From: Pedobacter fastidiosus
GTDB lineage: Bacteria > Bacteroidota > Bacteroidia > Sphingobacteriales > Sphingobacteriaceae
NCBI RefSeq assembly: GCF_014306625.1
Contig: NZ_JACRYL010000023.1
Location: 1 to 64,000 of the forward strand
Direction of reading: 5' to 3'
Length of the DNA: 64,000 nt
A program made the translations under genes and the position numbers. This document shows positions 33,867-43,193 of this stretch, piece by piece. The notes under the pieces were generated by a model. That model was not told the DNA's origin. It worked only from the letters and a program-made list of their open reading frames with translations, and did not search any database. The first letter of the stretch is position 1. Every line of letters begins with the position of its first letter.

Positions 33867-34841
33867 ATGAGCACGATTACTACTGAAACAACAACAAACA
33901 AAATACAATTTTTGGAAGAAACGTTAATCGGTTTAAAAGCCGAACCAAAGTTTATGCATTCCAAATATTTCTACGATGAAAAAGGCGATTACATCTTCCA
34001 GCAGATTATGAATATGGAGGAATATTACCTAACCGATGCAGAAATGGATATTCTTTCCAACCAAACCAGCGAACTTGTGCAGGTGATTTCTGCCCAGGGA
34101 GATGCTTTTGATTTGATTGAGCTTGGTGCTGGCGATGCCACAAAATCCATTCATCTATTGAAAGAATTAATCGATCAAAAGCATGATTTTACCTATTTTC
34201 CCATCGATATTTCTGAACACGTAATTTCAGATTTAGAGCAAAATCTTCCCTTGAAACTTCCTGAATTGAGTATGCAAGGATTAAATGGAGACTACTTTGA
34301 AATGCTTAAACGGGCAACAGAACTATCCAAAAGGAGAAAAGTAGTATTATTTATGGGCGCAAATATTGGCAACATGAATGTGGAAGATGCTCGTAATTTT
34401 TGCATTGAATTGAAAAATGTACTTTCAGAAAATGATATGTTAATTGTCGGTTTCGATTTAAAGAAAAATCCACAACAAATTCTCTCCGCATATAATGATC
34501 AGGAAGGCATAACACGTTCCTTTAATTTAAATCTTCTCCAAAGAATAAATAAGGAACTAGATGGAAACTTCAATCTGGAAAATTTTGAACACTATGCATT
34601 CTATGATCCAGAATCTGGTGCCTGCAAAAGTTACCTGATTAGTCTTAAAAATCAACAGGTAAAAATCGGTGAAACTGAAGCCATCAGCTTTGGAGAAAAC
34701 GAGTATATTTTTATGGAAATCTCTCAGAAATATTCGTTGAAAGAAATCGATCATCTTGCAAAATCTTCGGGCTTTAAATTGCTTACCAACTTTTTTGATG
34801 ATAAAAGCTATTTTGTAGACTCCGTTTGGACGATTAATTAA
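33867..34841 (+). CDS. egtD: L-histidine N-alpha-methyltransferase EgtD
   Basis: The 324-residue protein shows EgtD family features: the substrate-pocket opening KYFYDEKGDYIFQQIMNMEEYYLTDAE, SAM-binding ELGAGDATKS, the DISEHVI strand and FMGANIGNMN. It converts histidine to hercynine with three SAM-dependent methylations, the first committed step of ergothioneine synthesis; the product is the EgtB substrate. It follows egtB by 8 bp in the same operon. A desulfurising lyase (EgtE) is not in this window and may be encoded elsewhere. Confidence 0.93.
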   Translation: MSTITTETTTNKIQFLEETLIGLKAEPKFMHSKYFYDEKGDYIFQQIMNMEEYYLTDAEMDILSNQTSELVQVISAQGDAFDLIELGAGDATKSIHLLKELIDQKHDFTYFPIDISEHVISDLEQNLPLKLPELSMQGLNGDYFEMLKRATELSKRRKVVLFMGANIGNMNVEDARNFCIELKNVLSENDMLIVGFDLKKNPQQILSAYNDQEGITRSFNLNLLQRINKELDGNFNLENFEHYAFYDPESGACKSYLISLKNQQVKIGETEAISFGENEYIFMEISQKYSLKEIDHLAKSSGFKLLTNFFDDKSYFVDSVWTIN

Positions 34842-34897
34842 ATCCGGTAAACCGAAAGCAGATCTGTTTGTTACTAAATGTAAATAGGATTTAACTC

Positions 34898-35368
34898 ATG
34901 GAAAAAGAAATATTAATAACCGAACTGAAAAAACTTTTAATTGGTGGTACTGCGCATGTAGGTTTAAAAGATGCCCTTGCAGATTTACCTTTTGAATTGC
35001 TGGGTGAAAAACCACATAACCTGCCTTACAGTATTTGGCAGTTAACAGATCATATTAAAATTGCCCAGTGGGATATGCTTGAGTTTAGTAAGGATGCAAA
35101 CCATAAATCGCCTAAATGGCCCGATGAATATTGGCCGAAAGAAACCGCACCAAAAGATAAAGAAACTTGGGAAGCGACCGTTAAACAGATTGATGATGAC
35201 CTAAAAAAATTCATCAAAATAATAGAATCTGAAGATCTTTTTGAGCCAATTCCGCATGGCGATGGACAAACCATTTTGAGAGAAGCCTTTCAAGTTGCTG
35301 ATCATAACGCTTATCACATTGCCGAAATTATTGTAATTAGGCGATTATTGGGAGCTTGGAAAAGTTAA
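34898..35368 (+). CDS. DinB-superfamily protein
   Basis: The 156-residue cytoplasmic protein is a four-helix DinB-like domain. His residues in WQLTDHIKIAQ and in DHNAYHIAEIIV are the usual metal ligands of the fold. DinB proteins include thiol-dependent S-transferases that use bacillithiol or mycothiol. Its place 56 bp after egtD suggests it may be the last gene of the operon, possibly a thiol-linked enzyme; this is inference. The gap is longer than others in the operon, so an independent promoter is possible. Confidence 0.85.
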   Translation: MEKEILITELKKLLIGGTAHVGLKDALADLPFELLGEKPHNLPYSIWQLTDHIKIAQWDMLEFSKDANHKSPKWPDEYWPKETAPKDKETWEATVKQIDDDLKKFIKIIESEDLFEPIPHGDGQTILREAFQVADHNAYHIAEIIVIRRLLGAWKS

Positions 35369-35504
35369 AGTCTTAATCAACCCCTAAGTTTGGCGCATAG
35401 CCACCCTAATATTTTCTTACATTCTAACTAAATTTATCATAACAATAATTGATTATTTAAAACAAGAATAGTAACTGTCAGCATTGTTGTGGGAAAAGCG
35501 CTAT

Positions 35505-35531
35505 GGATTTTTCACTGCATTCGGAATGACA
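35505..35531. repeat. Short interspersed repeat-like segment
   Basis: The phrase from GGATTTTTCACTGCATTC to GGAATGACA resembles a degenerate intergenic repeat that I recall from many Bacteroidota and other genomes. It lies between the DinB and VOC genes, and no second copy is in the window. Confidence 0.3.
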
Positions 35532-35556
35532 GAGTACTAGAAAACGGTCTAAAATC

Positions 35557-35937
35557 ATGTTAAATAGCAAAGAAGTATTTAGCTCATTTTCTGTAAATGA
35601 TCTATCAAAGGCAAAAGAATTTTATAAAGATGTTTTGGGTTTAGAGGTTGTAGATAATCCGATGGGGATTATTGAGATTCATTTCCCCAACTCGAGTAAA
35701 GTGATGGTTTATCCAAAACCAAATCATACACCTGCAACTTTTACAGTGCTTAATTTCCCTGTAGAAGATATTGATCAAGCGGTTGATGAATTAATTAAAA
35801 AGGGTGTCCAATTTGAAATATATGATGAGGAGTATTTAAAGACAGATGAAAAGGGAATTTCCAGAAATAATGGCGGACCTTCAATTGCTTGGTTTAAAGA
35901 TCCTGCAGGCAACATTTTTTCAGTTTTAAAGTCATAA
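35557..35937 (+). CDS. VOC (glyoxalase/bleomycin-resistance fold) protein
   Basis: The 126-residue protein has two beta-alpha-beta-beta-beta units: [19 protein letters not shown] with the paired strand IIEIHFP, and [17 protein letters not shown] ending [14 protein letters not shown] conserved Glu in IIEIHF and another in the C-terminal half would be metal ligands, although the final strand ends FSVL where Glu is often found. It is a metal-dependent lyase, dioxygenase or binding protein; the substrate is unknown. It converges on the cytochrome peroxidase gene 15 bp away. Confidence 0.85.
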   Translation: MLNSKEVFSSFSVNDLSKAKEFYKDVLGLEVVDNPMGIIEIHFPNSSKVMVYPKPNHTPATFTVLNFPVEDIDQAVDELIKKGVQFEIYDEEYLKTDEKGISRNNGGPSIAWFKDPAGNIFSVLKS

Positions 35938-35952
35938 ACTTCTTTAATTTTC

Positions 35953-36906
35953 TTATTGCCGTTTAGCTGCAAATCTTTTATCGGTAAGCGTACGGAGGAA
36001 ATTTTCCAGGTCATCTTTTTCAGTTTCCGTAAGGTTTAAGGGTTTTGATAATAGAGAATCTCTCGTAACTGGATTTGGAACTATTTTTTCGGGATCGTTA
36101 TAATAATTAATTACTTCCCTTAAGGTTTTAAACATTCCATTATGCATGTATGGCGCAGTTAATGCGATATTTCTAAGTGGTCCGATTTTAAATTTACCCA
36201 AATCTGCCGGTTTTTTGGTGATGCCTGCTCTACCACTATCCAAGAGTTTTTTTCCATCGTATAAACCAATCGTTCTAAATTCTACATTATTAAAATCAGG
36301 ACCAAAATGGCATTGTACACAATTGCCTTTACCATTAAATAGAATAAAGCCACGCTTTGCCGAAGCACTTACAGCATCTTCGTTATCATTCATCCGCCAA
36401 TCATCAAAAGGCGAATCCGTGGTTTCTAACGTCCGCTGAAATTCTGCTAGGGCAGAAGCAAGGTTGTTTTGATTAGGCATTTCATGAAATACATTTTGAA
36501 AAGCCTTGCGATAGAAAGTGTTTAATTGCAAGCGTTTAACTGCAATGGCAATAGGTAAATCCATTTCTATAGGATTTGCAATTGGGATGAGTGCTTGTTT
36601 TTCTAGCGTAGAAGCTCTGCCATCCCAAAAGAAACTTGCTTGCATACTCAAATTCATGGATGATGGCGTGTTTCTAATCCCTTTTCGATTGTGTACACCA
36701 AGGCTAACAGCCGAAGTATCTGCAAAGGCAAATTCTTCTTTATGGCAAGAGGCGCAACTAATTTTTCTGGTTCCCGACAAAATTGGATCAGAAAAGAGCA
36801 ATTTACCAAGCTCTACGGCATTTTTTGGTTCAGGCTTGGTAAAGGCAAATTGTGCTCCAATAATTACAAATGCACACAGCACAAGTAAGCAATAAAACTT
36901 TCTCAT
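35953..36906 (-). CDS. Di-haem cytochrome c peroxidase (MauG/CcpA family)
   Basis: The 317-residue exported protein has a signal peptide (1-23) and two CxxCH haem sites, CASCH at about 54-58 and CVQCH in the middle. The C-terminal part has the PYMHNGMFKTLREVINYY motif typical of bacterial cytochrome c peroxidases. It reduces hydrogen peroxide in the periplasm with electrons from small cytochromes, or oxidises a protein substrate in MauG fashion. It starts 19 bp after a small exported protein gene on the same strand, so they probably form an operon. Confidence 0.9.
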   Translation of the reverse strand: MRKFYCLLVLCAFVIIGAQFAFTKPEPKNAVELGKLLFSDPILSGTRKISCASCHKEEFAFADTSAVSLGVHNRKGIRNTPSSMNLSMQASFFWDGRASTLEKQALIPIANPIEMDLPIAIAVKRLQLNTFYRKAFQNVFHEMPNQNNLASALAEFQRTLETTDSPFDDWRMNDNEDAVSASAKRGFILFNGKGNCVQCHFGPDFNNVEFRTIGLYDGKKLLDSGRAGITKKPADLGKFKIGPLRNIALTAPYMHNGMFKTLREVINYYNDPEKIVPNPVTRDSLLSKPLNLTETEKDDLENFLRTLTDKRFAAKRQ

Positions 36907-36925
36907 AACCTAGTTCTTAGCTTAA

Positions 36926-37312
36926 TTATTTTACTGCTTTTATTTTTTTATAAACAGTAGCATTAGCGCCCTCAACTCTACCTTTGCAGGTATCGGCTAT
37001 TACATCAAATCGTACCGAATCTTGAGCACCATACATGGTCATTTTATAAGTGCCTTCATATTTGGAATTACAAATAGGATCAGAAATATAAAGAGTATCC
37101 TTTTTTAATCTGTAAGTTCCGGTAACAAACGATTTTTGATTTGCAAAGCCATCATAAGTTCCGTTATTTCTAAAAAGGAGCATTATTGCCATTGGCCCTT
37201 TTTTATACACTTTTTTCCATTCCCATTTTCCCAATAAAGGATTGGGTTCATCATAAAATTTGAAACTGCATAGGGCAACAACAATCAGGCTGAAGAATAC
37301 TAATTTTTTCAT
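36926..37312 (-). CDS. Small exported lipocalin-like protein
   Basis: The 128-residue protein has a signal peptide (1-16) followed by a beta-rich domain starting PLLGKWEWKKVYKKG, with FRNNGTYDGFAN and GTYRLKKDTLYIS. This resembles lipocalin-like META/copper-resistance-type domains of Bacteroidota. The family is not certain. It is probably periplasmic. It lies 19 bp upstream of the di-haem peroxidase gene and may be co-expressed with it. Confidence 0.6.
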   Translation of the reverse strand: MKKLVFFSLIVVALCSFKFYDEPNPLLGKWEWKKVYKKGPMAIMLLFRNNGTYDGFANQKSFVTGTYRLKKDTLYISDPICNSKYEGTYKMTMYGAQDSVRFDVIADTCKGRVEGANATVYKKIKAVK

Positions 37313-37436
37313 GGTGTTTAAATTTTAGGTTAAATTAATTACACCACAAAGTAAGATAATGGAGAAATGAAAAGAGTTTGCTGATGTTGCAACATCATCT
37401 TAAAACGTTGCATAATTCGTTTAATTGAAGGAAAAT

Positions 37437-40376
37437 TTAATGATTTACAGCTTCGGAGGGTGAAAAACCAAAATGTTTGGAGAAGCTGGTTGAAAAATTT
37501 TTAGGGTTTCCATAACCCACCATGTAAGAGATTTCTGATACGGTTCCTGTTCTGTTTTTAAGTAATTCGTAGGCTCGCTGTAAACGGATTAAACGAATTA
37601 AATCTCCAGGACTTTGATTAAGTAGTCCTGTTAATTTACGGTGCAATTGTGTTCGGCTAAGTCCAATTTCGTCACCTAGTTTTTCTACACTAAACTGCTC
37701 ATCATCTAAATGCAGTTCTACAACTTTTCTTACCTTGTTCAGAAAAACTTGTTCCATAGATGGTAAATCGGAAGTATCAGTTAACCAAATATGACCAATA
37801 CTAAATTTTTCTCGAAGCTGAATCCGCAACGTGATCAGATTTTCGATAACAGCCAATAATTCTCTCTGATCGAATGGTTTGCTGAGATAAGCATCGGCTC
37901 GGGTTTCAAAGCCCGTAATCCGGCTCTCGGTATCTGCTTTTGCGGTAAGAATAATCACCGGAATGTGGCTGGTTTTAGCATCTTGTTTTAACGTATTGCA
38001 AACTTGATAACCATCCATAATCGGCATCATTAAATCGGTAACTACCAAATCTGGAATGTTTTCAATAGCCTGATTGATACCTTCTTGGCCGTTGCTAGCC
38101 GTAATGAGGCGATATTTAGTAGAAATCAATTCAGAAATATAATTGCGGAGTTCTACATTATCTTCAATAACTAAAACTAAAGGAAGATCTTTTTCTTCAT
38201 TTGCTGGTACAACAGGCAAGCTAAGTTCCGTTTGATGTGAAATTTCCGGTAGTATTTTGACTTTTTGTATCGTTGCTCCTTTTGAAATTTGAATTGGTAA
38301 TTGAACTTGAATATCTGTTCCTTCGTTTTCTTTACTGTATAGAAAAAGCTTACCACCCATCAGTTCAACAAGTTCTTTTGTAATGGCCAAACCAATCCCT
38401 GTACCTTCATTCGCTCGCGTATCCGAAGAATCAACCTGATAAAAGCGATCAAAGATGTATGGAATTTTTTTATCTGGAATCCCAATGCCGGTATCGGTTA
38501 CATTTATAGAGATGCTCGAAACCTCGTTATTTTTTCCTTGGCTAATTTCGAGCAAAACCAATCCACCAGCTCCGGTAAATTTTATGGCATTTGAAATTAG
38601 ATTATATAAAATCCTTTCTAGCTTATCTATATCGATTAAAATTTCTATTTGATCAAATGCAGATTGAAAATCAAGCTTAATTCCTTTTTGCGAAGCCAGC
38701 GATTCGAACGATAAAAAATTACGCTTAAGCAAACCAATTACTTCAGTTGGACTATTACTGAGTTCCATTTTTCCAGCTTCTAATTTGCTGAGGTCTAAAA
38801 GTTGGTTAATTAAATTCAGTAATCGCTCTGCATTTCTTTGAATTGTATCTCCGTAATTAGTGAGTTGTTTATCTTGTGTGCTATTTAAAAGCTGTTTAAC
38901 CGGGCCTAAAATTAATGTTAATGGCGTTCTAAATTCGTGCGTCAGGTTAATAAAGAATCTAGATTTTACAGCATCCATTTCCCTAAGTTTATCGGCTTGT
39001 CTTCTCACTTCTGCCGTTCTTTCGCTTACCGTAACTTCCAATTTTTCTGCTTGTTGGGTAATCAGTTCCAGTTTGTCTTGTTCCTGAGCAATGGCTTTGG
39101 TAGAAAGTTCTTCTACTTCGATTAGCCTTTTAGATAAATTGAAATTTGTTGTTGCAAAATCTAACGCCAAATAAATTGAATAACAGAAAGGAAAAGATAA
39201 TATGCCCAAGCTCATTACAAAGCACCTTAGTGGGTAATTTCCCCAAAGTTTGAAAACATCTGCGCCCACGAAAAAGTAAAATAAAACAATCAAAACCATG
39301 CCCAATCCAACAATCCATACATGAGATTGTCTTTTCTTAATCGCTCGGAATAATTTCCAAATTCCATCAGCCATTATGATTAAAAAAATAATACTGAAAC
39401 CATCCTGTGAATTGTTCAGTGGGAAGATTGAATATTTTAAACAGTACAAAAGGGTGATGATTCCGATGGTTATTCCTTTCCATTTAGGGATTTTAGCATT
39501 TGCTGTTTTGTACAAAAGAATCCACGCTGTTGTTGTACCTAAAATGCAACTTAAAAAGAATATGGGATTGGATGCGTATTGAATTACAGGATTAGAGGTG
39601 ACATTGTAAATACTTACTGCCCAACTTGTGGCCGCGAAGAAAACGGAAAAAAAGAAATAATATAAATTAAGTTTGTTTTTGGGATAAAATAAGAAAAGAA
39701 AAAGATGGAGCAAGCCCAATGCTAATTGCGCAGCTACACTTAAAAACATATAGTTAAAAAGTGTTTTACTTTCTTCATTAGCTACATGCATTTTTTTATA
39801 ATCGCCAGCCCAGATTTGGAAACCGGAAAAATCTGGAAATATAGGCTGATAATTGCTGTAATGGATAGCTATTAGATGTGGTTTTGTATCCTCAATTTGG
39901 AAAGGAATTACTTCAAATGGCGCTCTTTCCCTTTGCATATTTTTTTCAGAAGTGCCAATTTTGCCAAACCCACCTTTAAATTTTCCATCTATGTAAATTT
40001 CAGATGCGCCATCATGGTTAATTCTTAGGCCAAGTGTGTTTTTTGTTAATGCGCTATCTACCGTAATCCACAATCTAAACCAACCGGTGCCTTTCCAATT
40101 TGGTATAATGTTTAAATCTCCGAATCGTGGATTAACAGATTTCCATAGACTATCCGAAAAAAGAGGATTTTTCCAATTTGAATTGGATCCAGAATTAAAC
40201 TTCCAATTTTTATTCGTCAGCCCAAACTCTGATTTTTTGTTTTTTAAACTGTCTGAAGATAAATGAACAGGTAAGGTTTGCGCACATACCGAACCACAGC
40301 AAAACAAAAGCACGGCGAAAACACCCAAAAAGACATCTTTTATTAAGCCAAGAAAATTTGAAGATTTAAGGCGCAT
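37437..40376 (-). CDS. Hybrid two-component regulator with 7TMR-DISM sensor and AraC output
   Basis: The 979-residue protein has a signal peptide and a periplasmic jelly-roll domain (about 35-195, with WKGTGWFRLWI and GLRINHDGASEIYIDG). A seven-helix 7TMR-DISM region occupies about 205-405. A coiled-coil, a HisKA domain (His in INLTHEFRTPL), an HATPase domain (DTGIGIPDKK, GTGIGLAI), a receiver (phospho-Asp in DLVVTDLMMPIMDG) and an AraC-type HTH (EKLGDEIGLSRTQLHRKL, VGYGNPKNFSTSFSKHFG) follow. One chain thus senses an extracellular signal and regulates DNA. Such regulators usually govern carbohydrate loci. The SGNH esterase gene lies just upstream, but no susCD pair does. Confidence 0.92.
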   Translation of the reverse strand: MRLKSSNFLGLIKDVFLGVFAVLLFCCGSVCAQTLPVHLSSDSLKNKKSEFGLTNKNWKFNSGSNSNWKNPLFSDSLWKSVNPRFGDLNIIPNWKGTGWFRLWITVDSALTKNTLGLRINHDGASEIYIDGKFKGGFGKIGTSEKNMQRERAPFEVIPFQIEDTKPHLIAIHYSNYQPIFPDFSGFQIWAGDYKKMHVANEESKTLFNYMFLSVAAQLALGLLHLFLFLFYPKNKLNLYYFFFSVFFAATSWAVSIYNVTSNPVIQYASNPIFFLSCILGTTTAWILLYKTANAKIPKWKGITIGIITLLYCLKYSIFPLNNSQDGFSIIFLIIMADGIWKLFRAIKKRQSHVWIVGLGMVLIVLFYFFVGADVFKLWGNYPLRCFVMSLGILSFPFCYSIYLALDFATTNFNLSKRLIEVEELSTKAIAQEQDKLELITQQAEKLEVTVSERTAEVRRQADKLREMDAVKSRFFINLTHEFRTPLTLILGPVKQLLNSTQDKQLTNYGDTIQRNAERLLNLINQLLDLSKLEAGKMELSNSPTEVIGLLKRNFLSFESLASQKGIKLDFQSAFDQIEILIDIDKLERILYNLISNAIKFTGAGGLVLLEISQGKNNEVSSISINVTDTGIGIPDKKIPYIFDRFYQVDSSDTRANEGTGIGLAITKELVELMGGKLFLYSKENEGTDIQVQLPIQISKGATIQKVKILPEISHQTELSLPVVPANEEKDLPLVLVIEDNVELRNYISELISTKYRLITASNGQEGINQAIENIPDLVVTDLMMPIMDGYQVCNTLKQDAKTSHIPVIILTAKADTESRITGFETRADAYLSKPFDQRELLAVIENLITLRIQLREKFSIGHIWLTDTSDLPSMEQVFLNKVRKVVELHLDDEQFSVEKLGDEIGLSRTQLHRKLTGLLNQSPGDLIRLIRLQRAYELLKNRTGTVSEISYMVGYGNPKNFSTSFSKHFGFSPSEAVNH

Positions 40377-40467
40377 AACAGAGCGGATGTTATTTCCTCT
40401 AATCTATAAAATATTAAATAAATTTGATGCTTTAGTGTTTAAAATTCTGAATTTAAGTGAGTTAATT

Positions 40468-41568
40468 TTAGTTTTTTAACAACTTTTGATAGAATGGTTT
40501 AAGTTGTTCGGCAAGAATTAAATGATCTGCCACACTTGGATGACCTGTACAACCATGCGCTTGCATTAAAGGAAAGAAAAAAGTTTCAACTGATTTATCA
40601 TTTGGATATAAATTATTAACCTTTGATTTTATAGTCAATAAGCATTTTTGTAAAACTTCTCTTGATGTGCCTGATATCATCGGACTGCTTAACAATGCAA
40701 TTCGAGCCTTTGGATATTTCTGCTTTACGAGTTTAATAAAGTTTACAAAATTATCGGTAAAAATTTTTTCGTCGAAAGGTTTTCTTGGCGATTTTCCATC
40801 TCCATTACTCAAATCATTTGTTCCTAAAGCAATGCTTACAATTTGTGGTGTATAAGTTTTAAAATTCCATTTAACTGGGTTGTTGAGCTGGAAATCTATG
40901 TTTTCATAAACTTGAGGCATTGATAGCCCTTCCATATTCCAAGTGCGATAAATGCCAATACCACTTACACTACTCATAATATAATTTACGCCTAGCGCTC
41001 GTGCAACTCTTGGTCCATAAGCCATGTATGCATTATGTTGATCTTGATATTCTCCTTTTCCACAAGCTACTTCAGAAGTATCTGATGCTGCGCCACAAGT
41101 AATGCTATTGCCAATAAATTCGATTAATGGGGCTTTAATTACCGATTCTGCTTTAACATGACTGGCCACGATTTTTGAAATAATTATGGGTCCTGTATGT
41201 GCTTCGGTAGCTTTATAAATCCAAACCGTGTGTTCGCCTTTTCCTGAAGTTTTAATAACGATTGGCTCCTTTAAATTTCCATTAATACGGATTCTTTTTT
41301 GATAAACCCCATCCAATTCGTACTGGATATAATTATGCGCTCCTTGATCTTTAACAGAAGCGAAAATAGTGCATTGATCACCTTCAAATTTAAAACCAAA
41401 ATGTACAGCAGAGCTGATAAGTTCCAATTCCTGTTGCTTATTTAACAATGTACGGCCAAAAGGTTTTAATTGTGAAGCATAAAGCGTATCAATTATATTT
41501 TGTTTTTCTTGAGCCTGACCAATTTCGCCCAAAAACAAAATGGTTAACAAGAGGATAAAAGATTTCAT
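40468..41568 (-). CDS. Exported SGNH hydrolase, CE2-like acetylesterase
   Basis: From ATG at 41566-41568 the 366-residue product has a signal peptide (MKSFILLLTILFLGEIGQAQ). An N-terminal beta-sandwich (about 25-140) is followed by an SGNH/GDSL esterase domain: block I FIGNSITCG, block III GTNDLSNG and the C-terminal HPSVADH holding the catalytic His. This two-domain layout matches carbohydrate esterase family 2, which removes acetyl groups from plant or microbial polysaccharides. The longer frame from 41589 adds only seven residues before the signal peptide. It lies 91 bp upstream of the hybrid regulator gene on the same strand and may share its transcript. Confidence 0.87.
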   Translation of the reverse strand: MKSFILLLTILFLGEIGQAQEKQNIIDTLYASQLKPFGRTLLNKQQELELISSAVHFGFKFEGDQCTIFASVKDQGAHNYIQYELDGVYQKRIRINGNLKEPIVIKTSGKGEHTVWIYKATEAHTGPIIISKIVASHVKAESVIKAPLIEFIGNSITCGAASDTSEVACGKGEYQDQHNAYMAYGPRVARALGVNYIMSSVSGIGIYRTWNMEGLSMPQVYENIDFQLNNPVKWNFKTYTPQIVSIALGTNDLSNGDGKSPRKPFDEKIFTDNFVNFIKLVKQKYPKARIALLSSPMISGTSREVLQKCLLTIKSKVNNLYPNDKSVETFFFPLMQAHGCTGHPSVADHLILAEQLKPFYQKLLKN

Positions 41569-41933
41569 AATTATTCTTATTTCCATCAATAATAAAGAAA
41601 CAAAAATGCTTACTGCTTTTCTTGCAAATAAATATCATAAAATGCTTGAAAAGTGTAATTTCTAATATTCCCGATTTATCAAATAATATTTTATTTGAGC
41701 ATCAACCTAATTAAAATGCCTTGCTTATTCTCTCTTGGTGGTGCGTGGAGACACGTACCACGGCTTTAGATCTAACTCTGTTTTAGGCTTGATGCCTTGG
41801 TTCTTATGTACAGGAAATAAAAAAACTTAAAATCAAAATTTAAAGAAACTGAAGTTTGTAACAAACCTAATAATTACACTTCTTTAATATCTGCAAAGCT
41901 TAAATTTACAAGTACACCTAAACGTAAATCCCT
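41569..41933. repeat. Intergenic region with GC-rich palindrome
   Basis: This 365-bp divergent region contains a hairpin at 41738-41761 (GTGGTGCGTG, loop GAGA, CACGTACCAC; 10 bp with one G-U pair). It stands out from its AT-rich surroundings and resembles interspersed repeats of Pedobacter-like genomes. No gene is seen. The promoters of both flanking genes should lie here. Confidence 0.45.
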
Positions 41934-43076
41934 ATGATTAAGCACTTCTTTTCCATATCCTTATTTCTTATCCCTTTACTTTCTATAGCTCAAGAAACCT
42001 TTAAAATTAATGGAAATGGTAACGGTTTAATCAACGGGAATAAAATTTACTTGGTTTATGAGTCTAATAATAAGCAGATTACAGATTCTGCCTTTGTTAA
42101 AGATGGTCGCTTTAATTTTAGCGGAAAAGTAGAATTTCCTGTATTTGCTTCTTTGTTTTTAAATAAGAATCCATATGTAAACAAGCTAGCAAAAGGTGAA
42201 AACATGGATTATTTTAAGTTCTATTTAGAAAATAGTCCTATAAATATGGCAACAACTGATTCTTTAAAAAAGATCGTAATTACTGGATCTCCTGGCAATG
42301 CACTTAATAAAGAATTGCGATTAATGTTGAAGGAAAATGACGAGAAATTTGTTTCGCTGCGAAAATCTTACGAGGCTTTGCCGGAGAAGAACCAAAAGGA
42401 TAGTTTGGTTTTAGATAGCTTTATTAAACGGGAGCAAATGATTATGCATGAATCTTTTCAAATTCATTTGGCTTTTGCAAAAAAACATCCTACTTCTTAT
42501 TTAAGCGTAATTAGCTTATCGCAAATTGCAGCCCAACCGGGAATGGCAGAACCTACAAAACTTGCATACGATAAACTTTCTCCAAAACTGAAGGAAAGTC
42601 CAATGGCAAAGGGAATCCCTATACTTGTAGCCTCGCAAGAGCGTGCGAAAGTGGGCAAAATTGCACCTAATTTTGAACAGCAAAATGCAGAAGGGAAAAT
42701 TGTGAAGGTATCAGACTTTAAAAATAACTATCTGTTGTTGGATTTCTGGGCCAGCTGGTGCGGGCCATGTAGAGCTGAAAATCCAAATGTAGTGGCTGCA
42801 TATCAAATGTATAAATCAAAAGGATTTCAAATTTTAGGGGTTTCGTTAGATTCTCCTGGACAAAGAGACGCTTGGTTAAAGGCAATAGAAACTGATAAGC
42901 TTACTTGGCCTCAAGTATCAGATTTGAAGGGGTGGGATAACGCCGCTGCTAAGGTTTATGGTGTAAGATCAATCCCAGCAAGTTTTTTAATTGATCCTTC
43001 AGGTAAAATTATTGCTCGTGACTTAAGAGGAGCGGAGTTGAACAAAAAACTGAAAGAAATTTTTAAAGATAAATAA
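41934..43076 (+). CDS. TlpA-family thiol-disulfide oxidoreductase with DUF4369-type N-terminus
   Basis: The 380-residue exported protein has a signal peptide (1-19, ending SIAQE), a DUF4369-type N-terminal domain (GNGLINGNKIYLVYES), a helical middle and a thioredoxin-fold C-terminal domain with WCGPCRAENPN and the cis-Pro motif SIPASF. It closely resembles the product at 17294, including DFWASWC and LRGAELNKKLKEIFKD, so the two are paralogues. Here it is a single gene outside any susCD unit. A periplasmic disulfide reductase role is expected. Confidence 0.88.
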   Translation: MIKHFFSISLFLIPLLSIAQETFKINGNGNGLINGNKIYLVYESNNKQITDSAFVKDGRFNFSGKVEFPVFASLFLNKNPYVNKLAKGENMDYFKFYLENSPINMATTDSLKKIVITGSPGNALNKELRLMLKENDEKFVSLRKSYEALPEKNQKDSLVLDSFIKREQMIMHESFQIHLAFAKKHPTSYLSVISLSQIAAQPGMAEPTKLAYDKLSPKLKESPMAKGIPILVASQERAKVGKIAPNFEQQNAEGKIVKVSDFKNNYLLLDFWASWCGPCRAENPNVVAAYQMYKSKGFQILGVSLDSPGQRDAWLKAIETDKLTWPQVSDLKGWDNAAAKVYGVRSIPASFLIDPSGKIIARDLRGAELNKKLKEIFKDK

Positions 43077-43193
43077 CTAAAAAGTGCTACACTTTAGTTA
43101 ACAAATTGTGGAATAATTAATAAGATAACATGAATGCACAGATAAGTTTAAATGCTTTGCATTGTTTTGCACAAAGAAATTTAAAATTCTACA

